Origin: SAR86 cluster bacterium AG-447-A08
Lineage (GTDB): Bacteria > Pseudomonadota > Gammaproteobacteria > Magnimaribacterales > Magnimaribacteraceae
Reading direction: 5' to 3'
NCBI GenBank assembly: GCA_003212335.1
Contig: QCQA01000001.1
Span: forward strand, 224,177 to 288,176
DNA length: 64,000 nucleotides
The notes under the pieces were generated by a model that made no database searches, was not told the DNA's origin, and saw nothing but the letters and a program-made list of their open reading frames with translations. Made by a program: the position numbers and the translations under genes. Below, in pieces: positions 18,657-26,917 of the stretch (position 1 is its first letter; every line of letters begins with the position of its first letter).

Positions 18657-19874
18657 ATGCAAATATCACCCATACCCACTCTATCAGAAGAGATTAATGA
18701 TATTCGTCTTAGAACTGCAGATATTGTTGCAAATAGAATCATTCCTAACGAAGCAACTATTTACGCTGGCGGCGATAAGTCAAAGAAACTGAGAAAAGAA
18801 ATCAATGAAGAAGTAAAAAAACAAGGTTTATGGGCTCCTCACCTGCCATCTGAATATGGCGGAATGGATAATGGATTTCTAGAGCTAGCTTATATGAATG
18901 AGATACTAGCTTGGTCTCCTTTGGGCAATAGACTTTTTGGAGTAATAGCCCCTAATTCAGGTAATCAAAAAATTCTCGTCAAATACGGAACAGATGAACA
19001 AAAGAAAAAATGGCTTATACCTTTAATTAATCAAGAGATGGAATCAGGTTTTTCTATGACCGAACCGGATTCTGCAGGATCAGATCCAAGATCTTTAAAA
19101 ACCACAGCTGTAAGAGAAGGAGACGAGTGGGTAATTAATGGACACAAGATCATGACTTCGAATGGTAATAGAGCTGATTTCTTAGTGGTCATGTGTAAAA
19201 CAGAAGACGATAGTGATGACGGCGGTGCAAATTCTAAAATGACTCAAATCATTGTACCTACTGACACTCCTGGCTTAACTAAAGTTAGATCGGTGCCGAT
19301 ATGGGGTCATACTGGTGGAGATCATATGGAAATCAAATACGAAAATGTTCGAGTTCCTGTGGAGAATGCTCTAGGAGCAAGAGGTTCAGGTCACCAAGCT
19401 GCACAAGATAGGCTTGGGGCTGGAAGAGTCTACCACTGCATGAATACTATCGGTCAAATGTGGAGAGCTTTTGACATTATGGTTAAATATTCCACAGAAA
19501 GAGAGGTGCATGGAGGAAAACTCGAAACTAAACAGTTTATTCAAGGATTTATTGCGGATTCTTACATGGATATTCAAGCATCAAGATTAATGACAATTCA
19601 TTGTTCTGAGATCATGGATAAAGAAGGTGATGCTCGAGTAGATATATCAGCTATAAAAGTATTTGTCCCGGCAGCCGGAACCAGGGTAGTTGATAGAGCC
19701 ATCCAAATTCATGGTTGGAGAGGTGTATCGAGCGATACGCCACTCGCAGGTATGTATCAAGGGTTTAGAACATTGAGGCTCGCAGACGGACCAGACGAAG
19801 TTCACAGAATACTAATCGCTAAGGAAATCTTGAATAGATATCACGACGGATTGTCTTGGGACTTTGGGGTGTAG
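18657..19874 (+). CDS. Acyl-CoA dehydrogenase
   Basis: 405 residues with an AAGGAG ahead of the ATG. Conserved segments are F-S-M-T-E-P with A-G-S-D-P (FAD and acyl-CoA binding), I-N-G-H-K with T-S-N-G, and the C-terminal I-H-G-W-R-G-V-S-S-D-T-P plus R-x-x-D-G-P-D-E-V-H. The late segment resembles the branch used for longer or unusual acyl-CoAs (ACAD10/11-like). It introduces a double bond into acyl-CoA with FAD. It is divergent from the upstream SDR and convergent, 2 bases apart, with the thioesterase gene. Confidence 0.93.
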   Translation: MQISPIPTLSEEINDIRLRTADIVANRIIPNEATIYAGGDKSKKLRKEINEEVKKQGLWAPHLPSEYGGMDNGFLELAYMNEILAWSPLGNRLFGVIAPNSGNQKILVKYGTDEQKKKWLIPLINQEMESGFSMTEPDSAGSDPRSLKTTAVREGDEWVINGHKIMTSNGNRADFLVVMCKTEDDSDDGGANSKMTQIIVPTDTPGLTKVRSVPIWGHTGGDHMEIKYENVRVPVENALGARGSGHQAAQDRLGAGRVYHCMNTIGQMWRAFDIMVKYSTEREVHGGKLETKQFIQGFIADSYMDIQASRLMTIHCSEIMDKEGDARVDISAIKVFVPAAGTRVVDRAIQIHGWRGVSSDTPLAGMYQGFRTLRLADGPDEVHRILIAKEILNRYHDGLSWDFGV

Positions 19875-19876
19875 GT

Positions 19877-20293
19877 TTAGCTGCGAGGAACCAATCTAAC
19901 TGTTGAAGTAGCACTAGCTACAAGAACACTTTCTTGATAAAGCTTACTCGTCATAAATGCAGTACTTTTTCCTAGCTGCAAGACTTCAGCTATACAATTG
20001 AGTTTTCCTTGACGTGTAGGAGCAAGGAAGCTGACATTTATATCTAATGTCATAGGGACTATCTTAAAATCAAACAAACCCATTAACAAATGTGCCATCG
20101 GTGCATCTAACATTCCTGTTACAAATCCTCCCTGCACTACTTGACCATCTGAATGAGTAAAATCGTGGATGGCTTCAAATTCCATTTCTATTTCAGGTGG
20201 TTCGGAACTAAAGCTCGTTACTTTTGCCCCCAAAGTTTCTGTGCAAGGAGCTGAGTCAGATTGAAGTGCCTTTAAGATCTTTAAGTCATCCAT
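19877..20293 (-). CDS. Hotdog-fold thioesterase, PaaI-like
   Basis: 138 residues, a single hotdog domain. The active-site helix region reads H-S-D-G-Q-V-V-Q-G-G-F-V-T-G-M-L-D, with the Gly-Gly and Asp pattern of the PaaI/YigI group. These enzymes release CoA from aryl- or acyl-CoAs and often serve to free trapped CoA. It is placed between acyl-CoA dehydrogenase and a CoA transferase, in keeping with acyl-CoA catabolism. Upstream lies the long structured gap. Confidence 0.82.
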   Translation of the reverse strand: MDDLKILKALQSDSAPCTETLGAKVTSFSSEPPEIEMEFEAIHDFTHSDGQVVQGGFVTGMLDAPMAHLLMGLFDFKIVPMTLDINVSFLAPTRQGKLNCIAEVLQLGKSTAFMTSKLYQESVLVASATSTVRLVPRS

Positions 20294-20321
20294 AACTGAA
20301 GTAAGTTTAACTTAAGAAGAT

Positions 20322-20453
20322 GTAGGGTGGTAGATGAAACTTTTTGCTGCGCCCAACCAAAAATTAATTTTAAAGCCCCACCTACCATAGAATGCAGGAT
20401 ACAGCTTAAATTCAGCTAGTGCAGCCTAAATGGGTGACAACTGCATCCTGCTT
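20322..20453. other. Two long-range inverted repeats in a gene-free gap (possible structured RNA)
   Basis: The 439-base gap 20294-20732 has no credible gene. GTAGGGTGG (20322-20330) can pair with CCACCTAC (20378-20385) with one bulged G. GCAGGAT (20394-20400) pairs perfectly with ATCCTGC (20445-20451). Arms, each enclosing about 45 bases, are symmetrical enough to form on either strand. With the tandem motif that follows, four consecutive foldable units fill 20322-20578. I know of no RNA family that fits. The rest of the gap (20579-20700) is AT-rich and shows nothing clear. Confidence 0.4.
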
Positions 20454-20467
20454 ATGAACTGAGTGAG

Positions 20468-20578
20468 TTACCTTGGAGAGGTTATTTCTGGGGAGAATTA
20501 AACGTCTCTCAGTTACAAATTAATATCTAGAGGGCTTACCTTGGAGAGGTTTTTTTCTGGGGAGAATTAAACACCTCT
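20468..20578. repeat. Tandem 42/43-base hairpin motif
   Basis: Two near-identical units lie at 20468-20509 and 20536-20578, 68 bases apart. Both contain TTACCTTGGAGAGGT, then TTCTGGGGAGAATTAAAC, then a C-rich end. Each folds back: AGAGGT pairs with ACCTCT in the second unit and GAGAG with CTCTC in the first. Conservation covers the loop more strongly than a plain terminator would need. Orientation is unknown; the GST-CoA transferase pair begins 155 bases to the right. Confidence 0.6.
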
Positions 20579-20718
20579 TAATATTGATGACAATTATATA
20601 TAACTATAAATATTTTGTATAGTACTATTGTAAAAAAAATTAAGGTATTTATTCTCTCTTTTTTCAGCCTCTTCTACCTTAGTCCTTTTTGGAAAATTGG
20701 GCTAATATAAAAGGAGAT

Positions 20719-20736
20719 ATGAGGAGTAAATTTTGA
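20719..20736 (+). CDS. Possible five-codon leader peptide before the GST gene
   Basis: ATG at 20719 with AAGGAG at 20711-20716 opens a frame Met-Arg-Ser-Lys-Phe-stop. The TGA (20734-20736) overlaps the TTG start of the GST gene (20733-20735). The reading of this mini-frame would bring ribosomes to the weak TTG start. It could also be chance, since GAGGAG (20721-20726) inside it serves the TTG directly. Confidence 0.25.
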   Translation: MRSKF

Positions 20737-21359
20737 ATCCAATTTTGGAGCTATGGGGAGCAGGCACGGCTAGAACTCTAAGACCGATTTGGATGGCCGA
20801 AGAATTAGGACTACCCTACGAGTTATACCCTATTGGACCCAGAACAGGAGAAACTCAAACAGAAGACTATACCTCTCTTAATCCTAAACAAAAAATTCCT
20901 CTTCTACGTTATGGCAATTTCCTCCTATCGGAGAGTCTATCTATATGCAGATATCTGCAAGAGATTAGCAATTCGAAATTGCCGTTTGCTCCAGAAGACA
21001 AAGAACTTAAAGCTATGGAAGATCAATGGTGTAATTTTATATATGGAGAGCTGGATGAAACATCATTATATGTAATGAGAAGACACTATGACCTTAAGGA
21101 TATATATGGTGATGCTCCTGAGGTTGTGCAAAGTTGTAGAGAGTACTTCAACAGAAACTTAAAAGTCATAGAAGATACTCTTAGTGCGCAGGAAGCAATA
21201 TGTGGTTCTGATTTTAGCTTAGCAGATATTATTCTTGTCACCTGTCTTGATTGGGCTCTTGCATACAAATTTGAGCTACCTGTTAATACTTCCGAGTATC
21301 ATAATAAAATGATAAAAAGAGAGGCTTATAAAAAAGCAGTACAAATAAACTACAAATAA
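20733..21359 (+). CDS. Glutathione S-transferase family protein
   Basis: 208 residues from a TTG start, chosen because GAGGAG lies six bases before it and the N-terminal beta strand (L-E-L-W-G-A-G-T-A-R-T-L-R) begins there. The thioredoxin domain has the Gly-site motif E-S-L-S-I-C-R-Y-L, and the C-terminal helical domain includes F-S-L-A-D-I-I-L. Members conjugate or isomerise substrates with glutathione. It lies three bases before the CoA transferase gene and is cotranscribed with it. Confidence 0.88.
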   Translation: MNPILELWGAGTARTLRPIWMAEELGLPYELYPIGPRTGETQTEDYTSLNPKQKIPLLRYGNFLLSESLSICRYLQEISNSKLPFAPEDKELKAMEDQWCNFIYGELDETSLYVMRRHYDLKDIYGDAPEVVQSCREYFNRNLKVIEDTLSAQEAICGSDFSLADIILVTCLDWALAYKFELPVNTSEYHNKMIKREAYKKAVQINYK

Positions 21360-21362
21360 AGA

Positions 21363-22550
21363 ATGGGACCACTTGAAGGCGTAAAAATATTAGATCTAAC
21401 CAGCATGATATCAGGACCGATGGGAGCTATGATTCTAGCTGATCAAGGAGCAGAGGTTATTAAAGTAGAGCCAATAGCAGGAGAGCAGCTCAGACATATG
21501 GCGTCACCCCATAATGGCGTAAATGCACCTTTCTATTCATGCAATAGAGGTAAAAAATCTCTAGCTATTGATCTCAAATCTGAAGAAGGGAAAGAAATAT
21601 TACTTAAACTTGTTAAAGAATCAGATGTCTTTATGCAGAACTTCAGACCCGGGACGATAGACCGCATGGGGTTCGGATACGAAACGCTAAAAAAAATTAA
21701 TTCCAATCTTATATATTTATCGATTAGTGGTTTTGGTGATAAAGGGCCATATGCTAATTCAAGAGTTTATGATCCTGTTATCCAAGCTTTATCTGGTGCT
21801 ACAGATATTCAAGCAGATAGAGAGTCAGGCACTCCTAAGATGTTCAGAATAGTCGTTGCAGATAAAGTAACTTCCTTAACTGCTGCTCAAGCAGTTTCTT
21901 CGGCGCTCTATGCAAGGGAAAAAAATAGTTTCGGTCAACACATCAGGCTATCTATGTTAGATTCAGTCATAGCTTTCTTCTGGCCTGAAGGAATGACGGG
22001 ACTAGTATTTAAGGATAACGAATTTGATGTTAGAAAACTACAAGGTTCACAAGATCTAATTTATAAGGCTAAAGACCGTTATATAACCGCAGGAGCAGTA
22101 TCAGATGCTGAATGGATTGGAATGTGCAATGCATTGAATATGCAAGATTTAGTAGAAGATGAGCGATTTGCAACATCAGCTGCCAGAGTTGTCAATGCTC
22201 AAGAAAGAAAGGAGATAACAGGCAAGGAAATAGCTAAATGGCATAGCGAAGAAATTCTTGAGAGGTTTCAAATAGAAGGAGTGCCTAGTGCTCCTCTTCT
22301 AGATAGGATGGAATTAATGGATCATGAACAAATTATTGCTAATCAAACAATTCTTAGGGATATGTACGAAGGATTCGGAGAAGTGAGACAAGCCAGGCCA
22401 GCGGCTACATTTGAAAAAACACCAAGCCAAATCATTAGACCTGCGCCTAAATTAGGGGAACACGGAAAAGAGATATTAGATAACCTTGATATCGGTCGAG
22501 AAGAGCAAAAGAGATTATCAAAGGAAGGGAAAGTAATTATTCTGGAGTGA
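21363..22550 (+). CDS. Class III (CaiB/BaiF) CoA transferase
   Basis: 395 residues, typical length. The N-terminus G-V-K-I-L-D-L-T and G-P-M-G-A-M-I-L-A-D-Q-G-A-E-V-I-K-V-E are family hallmarks. N-R-G-K-K-S follows at about 60-65, and the catalytic Asp is expected near residue 169-170, where the sequence reads Y-D-P-V-I-Q-A-L-S-G at about 140-149 followed by D-I-Q-A-D. The family moves CoA between carboxylic acids through an aspartyl-CoA anhydride. Which acids are used here is unknown. It ends just before the convergent tRNA-Pro. Confidence 0.9.
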   Translation: MGPLEGVKILDLTSMISGPMGAMILADQGAEVIKVEPIAGEQLRHMASPHNGVNAPFYSCNRGKKSLAIDLKSEEGKEILLKLVKESDVFMQNFRPGTIDRMGFGYETLKKINSNLIYLSISGFGDKGPYANSRVYDPVIQALSGATDIQADRESGTPKMFRIVVADKVTSLTAAQAVSSALYAREKNSFGQHIRLSMLDSVIAFFWPEGMTGLVFKDNEFDVRKLQGSQDLIYKAKDRYITAGAVSDAEWIGMCNALNMQDLVEDERFATSAARVVNAQERKEITGKEIAKWHSEEILERFQIEGVPSAPLLDRMELMDHEQIIANQTILRDMYEGFGEVRQARPAATFEKTPSQIIRPAPKLGEHGKEILDNLDIGREEQKRLSKEGKVIILE

Positions 22551-22562
22551 CAAACCAGAAGC

Positions 22563-22639
22563 TGGTCGGGACGGCTGGATTTGAACCAGCGACCACCACA
22601 CCCCCAGTGTGGTGCGCTACCAGACTGCGCCACGCCCCG
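22563..22639 (-). tRNA. tRNA-Pro (GGG)
   Basis: 77 bases on the minus strand with an encoded CCA end. The acceptor stem CGGGGCG pairs with CGTCCCG (one G-U), the D-loop contains GGTAGCGC, and the T-arm has GGTTCGAATCC. The anticodon loop is CTGGGGG, giving GGG. The gene lies a few bases after the merR-like gene, the same position this tRNA has behind ihfA in Pseudomonas-type genomes. Confidence 0.96.
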
Positions 22640-22643
22640 ATTA

Positions 22644-22964
22644 TTAAATTTTACTCAAGAGTGCTTCAAGATCATCTATTACATTTTTAAGCTTGTTGTC
22701 TTGAGGTTCTTCTCTAAGGTTGGATTGTAAATTTTTTTTTGCTCCAGCGATTGTCATACCTTCCTCGTAAAGCAAGGATTGTATTGTCTTAACGAGCTGA
22801 ATATCTTCAGCTTGATAGTATCTTCTATTGCCCTTCCTTGTTATTGGTTTTAAATCTTTAAATTCTTTCTCCCAAAATCTCAAAGTATGAGATTTAACGT
22901 TACAGAGTTCTGAAACTTCACTTATAGAGTAATATTTTTTGTTTTGAATTATTTGGCTATCCAT
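22644..22964 (-). CDS. MerR-family transcriptional regulator
   Basis: 106 residues from ATG at 22964; a TTG one codon earlier is less likely. The winged-helix domain starts at Y-Y-S-I-S-E-V and includes [10 protein letters not shown] and R-R-Y-Y, the DNA-reading core of the family. The C-terminal effector region is short and has no metal-binding cysteines. This gene follows ihfA in many gammaproteobacteria and its target is not settled. Its start overlaps the ihfA end by 8 bases, and tRNA-Pro follows. Confidence 0.9.
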   Translation of the reverse strand: MDSQIIQNKKYYSISEVSELCNVKSHTLRFWEKEFKDLKPITRKGNRRYYQAEDIQLVKTIQSLLYEEGMTIAGAKKNLQSNLREEPQDNKLKNVIDDLEALLSKI

Positions 22965-23253
22965 CAAATGAAGCTATTTTTTTTCTTAATTTGTTTCCTG
23001 CTCTAAAGGTTACAACTCTTCTAGCACTAATTGTAACGTCCTCACCTGTTTTAGGATTTCTTCCAGGTCTTGCTTTTTTGTCTAAGAGTTCAAAATTGCC
23101 AAAACCAGAAAGTTTTACCTCTTCGTTGTTAATCAAAGCAGTTTTTATTTCATTGAAGAAATCTTCAACTAAAACCTTGCATTCACTCTTATTTAGGCCT
23201 AAGTCTTTATGAAGGTGCTCTATTATGTCAGCTTTAGTAACAGTCTTGCTCAT
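22957..23253 (-). CDS. ihfA: Integration host factor subunit alpha
   Basis: 98 residues. It has the HU/IHF fold with the DNA-intercalating arm R-N-P-K-T-G-E-D-V and an early lysine-rich helix. The alpha assignment rests on its place directly downstream of pheT, the universal location of ihfA in gammaproteobacteria. IHF bends DNA at specific sites and aids recombination and transcription. Its ATG follows the pheT stop with no gap. Confidence 0.95.
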   Translation of the reverse strand: MSKTVTKADIIEHLHKDLGLNKSECKVLVEDFFNEIKTALINNEEVKLSGFGNFELLDKKARPGRNPKTGEDVTISARRVVTFRAGNKLRKKIASFDG

Positions 23254-25287
23254 TCAAACTCTCAGTTCTCCGTCTAATTGATTTTTTACTGAGTTTACAA
23301 TCTTTGTAACAGCATCATCAATATCAGAATCTTTTAATGTATCATTTAAAGATTGCCAAGTAACTGAAATAGCAAGGCTCTTCTTATCTTCATCAATGCC
23401 CTTTCCTTCGTAAACATCAAATATCTGAATCTCTTTAAATGATTCTCCTGCATTAGACTTTATTACTTCTTCAATGTCACCAGCATTGACTGTCTTATTA
23501 ACTATAAAAGCGAGATCTCTTGAGCTTGTGGGATACTTTGAAAATTGCTTGTAAGTTTTTGTACTTTCAAAGCTAAGATTCTCGATTTCAAGAGAAAAAA
23601 TAAAGAGGTCTTTCTTTAGACCCAGGCTATCCAGGTGTGAGGGATGCAATGAACCTATAAATCCAATCACCTTGTTTTTATGTTTGATATTACTCGACAT
23701 ACCAGGATGTAAAAAATCCAAATTATTTTCTTCAAAACTAAATGTACCTTCAGCTTTTGATAGTAAATCTTGGACAACTCCTTTGAGGTCATAGAATGAA
23801 ATATCTTGTGATTTGCCCTTCCAAGTTGATTCAGAGATTTTGCCACTCATTAATCCAGCAATTATTTTCTTCTCTGAGGCTTTTTTAGAATTTTTAACGA
23901 TGAAGATATTTCCCGCTTCAAATAATTTTTGGTTTTCTTGACCGTGATTTAAGTTATGTAAATAAGTATTCACAAGTCCCGAGACAAGGCTTGTTCTCAT
24001 TATCGTCATATTCTGAGATATAGGATTCTCAACTTTTAAAGTCCCTTCTCCTTGGCCAAACAAAAGATGGTCTTGTTCGCTAATAAATGAGTAACTAATA
24101 ATTTCGTTGAATCCTTTTGAGACTAAGGTTTGACTTAAATGATTAGCATTATCTAACTTGGCTTTTTTATAAACAGGTGCTAAAGACTGTAAAGGTAGAG
24201 AATCATAGCCTTCTAATCTAGCCAACTCTTCAACTAGATCTGCTTCAATATTTATATCGTAGCGCCAAGATGGAGAAACTACGGATACTGAATTTTTCTT
24301 AGAGCTCTTAGGATCAAGTCCTAAACCCTCTAAATAACGAATTGCTGATTTCTTCGAAATATTTGTTCCAAGTATTTTGTTTGATCTTTCTAGATCTAGA
24401 CTTATTTCCTTATGTTTAGGAAATTGATTTTTCAAGCTTGAAGAAGCCACAGAGCTAAAATCTCCACCTACGGTTTCTTTTAAAAGGGCACTAGCTCTTT
24501 CGAGAGCAAGTTCTTGAATTTTAAAATCGACACCTCTTTCAAATCTAAGTGAAGCATCTGTCTGAAAACCATAACGTCTGGCCTTACCTCTAATAGAAGA
24601 AGGTTTAAAGTAGGCGCTCTCGAGAAAAATTGACTTAGTAGAATTAGAAACAGCAGTCTCTTTTCCACCCATAATACCTGCAAAAGCAACTGCACCCTTA
24701 TCATCGGAAATAACGAGACAATCACTATCAAGCTCTACCTGTTGATCATCAAGTAAAGTTATTTGCTCTTTATTCTGAGCAGTTCTAACAGAAATGTTTC
24801 CATTCAGTGTATCTCTATCAAAAGCATGAAGAGGTTGTCCTAGTTCAAGCAAAATATAATTAGTTATATCTACAACAGGATCTATAAGCTTTTGATCACT
24901 TAACTTTAATCTTTCGGCAATTAATGGTTGTGTTTTAGAATCGATAGAAATATTTTTAAGAGTTCTGCCAAAATAGGACGGTCCTTCAGGACAAACTTTT
25001 ATTTTTATACTATCTTTAAAAGTGTCATGAACTTTGGGTATTTCAGGCAAGTGTAATTTTAAATTATTAATAACGGCTAATTCTCTTGCAACTCCCAAAA
25101 CACTGAAACAATCTCCTCTATTAGGGGTTATGTCTAGCTTAATTATGGAGTCTTTTCCAGTAATCTTGGAATTGATGTTTTCAAACCCATCTACTTCAAG
25201 GCCTGCCATAGTTAATTGGGCACAGATATCTTCAGTAGATAAATCGATATCAATAAAATCTTTGAGCCAATTCTTACTAAATTGCAT
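23254..25287 (-). CDS. pheT: Phenylalanine-tRNA ligase beta subunit lacking the N-terminal tRNA-binding domain
   Basis: 677 residues against about 790-800 in most bacteria. The normal N-terminus (F-S-x-x-W-L, then G-L-E-V-D-G near 29-34) runs almost directly into D-I-T-P-N-R-G-D-C (about 53-61), which in E. coli PheT comes some 110 residues later. The missing part is the EMAP-type OB-fold tRNA-binding insert. B3/B4 editing domain, B5, the catalytic-like core and the C-terminal FDX-ACB anticodon-binding domain (about 585-677) are present. The frame is intact, so this is a clean domain loss, not a frameshift. PheT works with PheS to charge tRNA-Phe. It starts one base after pheS. Confidence 0.95.
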   Translation of the reverse strand: MQFSKNWLKDFIDIDLSTEDICAQLTMAGLEVDGFENINSKITGKDSIIKLDITPNRGDCFSVLGVARELAVINNLKLHLPEIPKVHDTFKDSIKIKVCPEGPSYFGRTLKNISIDSKTQPLIAERLKLSDQKLIDPVVDITNYILLELGQPLHAFDRDTLNGNISVRTAQNKEQITLLDDQQVELDSDCLVISDDKGAVAFAGIMGGKETAVSNSTKSIFLESAYFKPSSIRGKARRYGFQTDASLRFERGVDFKIQELALERASALLKETVGGDFSSVASSSLKNQFPKHKEISLDLERSNKILGTNISKKSAIRYLEGLGLDPKSSKKNSVSVVSPSWRYDINIEADLVEELARLEGYDSLPLQSLAPVYKKAKLDNANHLSQTLVSKGFNEIISYSFISEQDHLLFGQGEGTLKVENPISQNMTIMRTSLVSGLVNTYLHNLNHGQENQKLFEAGNIFIVKNSKKASEKKIIAGLMSGKISESTWKGKSQDISFYDLKGVVQDLLSKAEGTFSFEENNLDFLHPGMSSNIKHKNKVIGFIGSLHPSHLDSLGLKKDLFIFSLEIENLSFESTKTYKQFSKYPTSSRDLAFIVNKTVNAGDIEEVIKSNAGESFKEIQIFDVYEGKGIDEDKKSLAISVTWQSLNDTLKDSDIDDAVTKIVNSVKNQLDGELRV

Positions 25288-25288
25288 A

Positions 25289-26284
25289 TTAAAATTGGTC
25301 TAGGAAACGTATATCATTCTCAAAAAAGGCCCTTAGATCAGGTATGTCATACTTCAGCATAGCCATCCTCTCAACACCCAATCCGAAAGCAAAGCCGGTA
25401 TATTTATTTGTATCGACTCCTACTCCTTCAAGGACATTAGGATGAACCATGCCACATCCCAGAACTTCAAGCCAATTCTTATTCCAACGTATATCTGCTT
25501 CAGCAGAAGGTTCGGTGAATGGGAAATAAGAAGGTCTAAATCTCAATTCAACCTCTTCACCAAAAAAGTCTTCTAAAAAATCATTCAGCAATCCCTTCAA
25601 CTGAGAGAAAGAAGCATCTTCTTCTACAACCAATCCTTCGATTTGATGAAACATAGGGGTATGAGTTAAATCAGAATCTTTTCTATAAACTTTACCTGGG
25701 CAAATTATTCTGTGAGGTGCTTCGCTCTTCTCCATTGTTCTAATTTGAACTGGTGAAGTATGAGTTCTTAATAATCCTGAGTTATTCAAGTAAAAAGTAT
25801 CATGCATGTCCTTAGCTGGATGATCTTTAGGGACATTTAAAGCTTCAAAATTGTAATAATCAATTTCTGCTTCTGGACCGGCCTCAATATCGAAACCCAT
25901 CCTTTCAAAAAAACTACAAATATCTTGTATTGTTCTTGAAACAGGATGCAGAGAACCTTTTTTTGATTGAAGTCCCGGGAGACTTATATCTATCTTCTCT
26001 TTTGCTAACTTTTCTTGGTTAGCTGCCTTAGTCAAGGAAGAAGTAAGTTCAAGGTAATCAGCTTCAATGTCAGATTTTAAAATATTTAGAAGCTTTCCAG
26101 CCTCCTTCCGTGTCTCAGGTTCCATCGAACCTAATGATTTTAAAAGTAGATTAACTTCGCCTTTTTTTCCTAAAAAAGATCGATAGAGGTCATCTAATTC
26201 CGACTGCAAAGTAGATTGCCCAAATTGACTCTTAGATAGAGATTTTAAGTCAGAGATTGTTTGTTTGAGGGCTTCTAAGTTCAT
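25289..26284 (-). CDS. pheS: Phenylalanine-tRNA ligase alpha subunit
   Basis: 331 residues, normal length. An N-terminal coiled coil (about 1-90) precedes the class II catalytic core. Motif 2 contains R-I-I-C-P-G-K-V-Y-R-K-D and motif 3 F-G-L-G-V-E-R-M-A-M-L. It charges tRNA-Phe with PheT. There is no Shine-Dalgarno sequence: the ATG directly follows a perfect 7-base-pair hairpin (26285-26305), and the gap to rplT is only 64 bases. In E. coli pheST is controlled by attenuation through a leader peptide; I see no Phe-rich leader here. Confidence 0.97.
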   Translation of the reverse strand: MNLEALKQTISDLKSLSKSQFGQSTLQSELDDLYRSFLGKKGEVNLLLKSLGSMEPETRKEAGKLLNILKSDIEADYLELTSSLTKAANQEKLAKEKIDISLPGLQSKKGSLHPVSRTIQDICSFFERMGFDIEAGPEAEIDYYNFEALNVPKDHPAKDMHDTFYLNNSGLLRTHTSPVQIRTMEKSEAPHRIICPGKVYRKDSDLTHTPMFHQIEGLVVEEDASFSQLKGLLNDFLEDFFGEEVELRFRPSYFPFTEPSAEADIRWNKNWLEVLGCGMVHPNVLEGVGVDTNKYTGFAFGLGVERMAMLKYDIPDLRAFFENDIRFLDQF

Positions 26285-26305
26285 GATCTAACTATACTTT
26301 AGATC
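26285..26305 (-). promoter_or_regulatory. Perfect hairpin abutting the pheS start codon
   Basis: GATCTAA and TTAGATC are perfectly complementary around a 7-base loop and end at the base before the pheS ATG. A TATAAT on the minus strand (26311-26306) lies just upstream. The hairpin could influence initiation or serve as a protein site. It has no T-run, so it is not a terminator. Confidence 0.4.
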
Positions 26306-26348
26306 ATTATACCCACAATATACGGATGCAAATTAAAGGAAATAAAAA

Positions 26349-26708
26349 TTAAGCAGCTAGCTGAGACTTGGCTTGTTCAGCAATCATTGAGAATGCTTCC
26401 TTATCATTCACGGCAAGACTAGCAAGAACTTTCCTATCTAAGTCTATGTTTGCTTTCTTTAGTCCGGCTATTAGCTGGCTATAAGTAAGGCCATTATCTC
26501 TGGCTGCAGCATTTATCCTGACAATCCACAAAGAACGGAAAACTCTCTTCTTAACTCTTCTGTCTCTGTAAGCATACTGTCCAGCTCGCATAACGGCTTG
26601 TTTTGCGACTTTGTAAGTCCTACTTCTTGCACCTCTGAAACCCTTAGCTTGTTTAAGTACTTTCTTATGCCTAGCTTTGGCTTGAACGCCTCTTTTTACT
26701 CTTGCCAT
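26349..26708 (-). CDS. rplT: 50S ribosomal protein L20
   Basis: 119 residues, standard. The basic N-terminus ([21 protein letters not shown]) and the globular tail with L-A-x-N-D are typical. L20 binds 23S rRNA early in assembly of the large subunit and, in E. coli, represses rpmI-rplT translation. It follows rpmI by nine bases in the conserved infC-rpmI-rplT unit. Confidence 0.98.
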   Translation of the reverse strand: MARVKRGVQAKARHKKVLKQAKGFRGARSRTYKVAKQAVMRAGQYAYRDRRVKKRVFRSLWIVRINAAARDNGLTYSQLIAGLKKANIDLDRKVLASLAVNDKEAFSMIAEQAKSQLAA

Positions 26709-26717
26709 TTCTTTCTC

Positions 26718-26915
26718 TTATGTTTTTATTTTTAACATCTTATCTACTAGCACTTGATCCCCTTTAGCTATCTCAGTGGTGCCTCTAAGTTGTCTTTTTC
26801 TTTTAGTTTTCATTTTAGTGAGGATATGACTTTTATTGGCTTTTTTCCTCTTTAGACCAGAGCCTGTGCTTTTGAATCTTTTACTTGCTCCGCTATGTAC
26901 TTTTAATTTACTCAT
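26718..26915 (-). CDS. rpmI: 50S ribosomal protein L35
   Basis: 65 residues. [23 protein letters not shown] and K-R-K-R-Q-L-R-G match L35. It is a small basic protein of the large ribosomal subunit. It starts two bases after the infC stop. Confidence 0.98.
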   Translation of the reverse strand: MSKLKVHSGASKRFKSTGSGLKRKKANKSHILTKMKTKRKRQLRGTTEIAKGDQVLVDKMLKIKT

Positions 26916-26917
26916 AA

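Noticed and set aside
22554..22566. Short ACCAG/CTGGT hairpin at the 3' end of tRNA-Pro as terminator
   Set aside because: It includes the CCA end of the tRNA and has no run of T; too weak.
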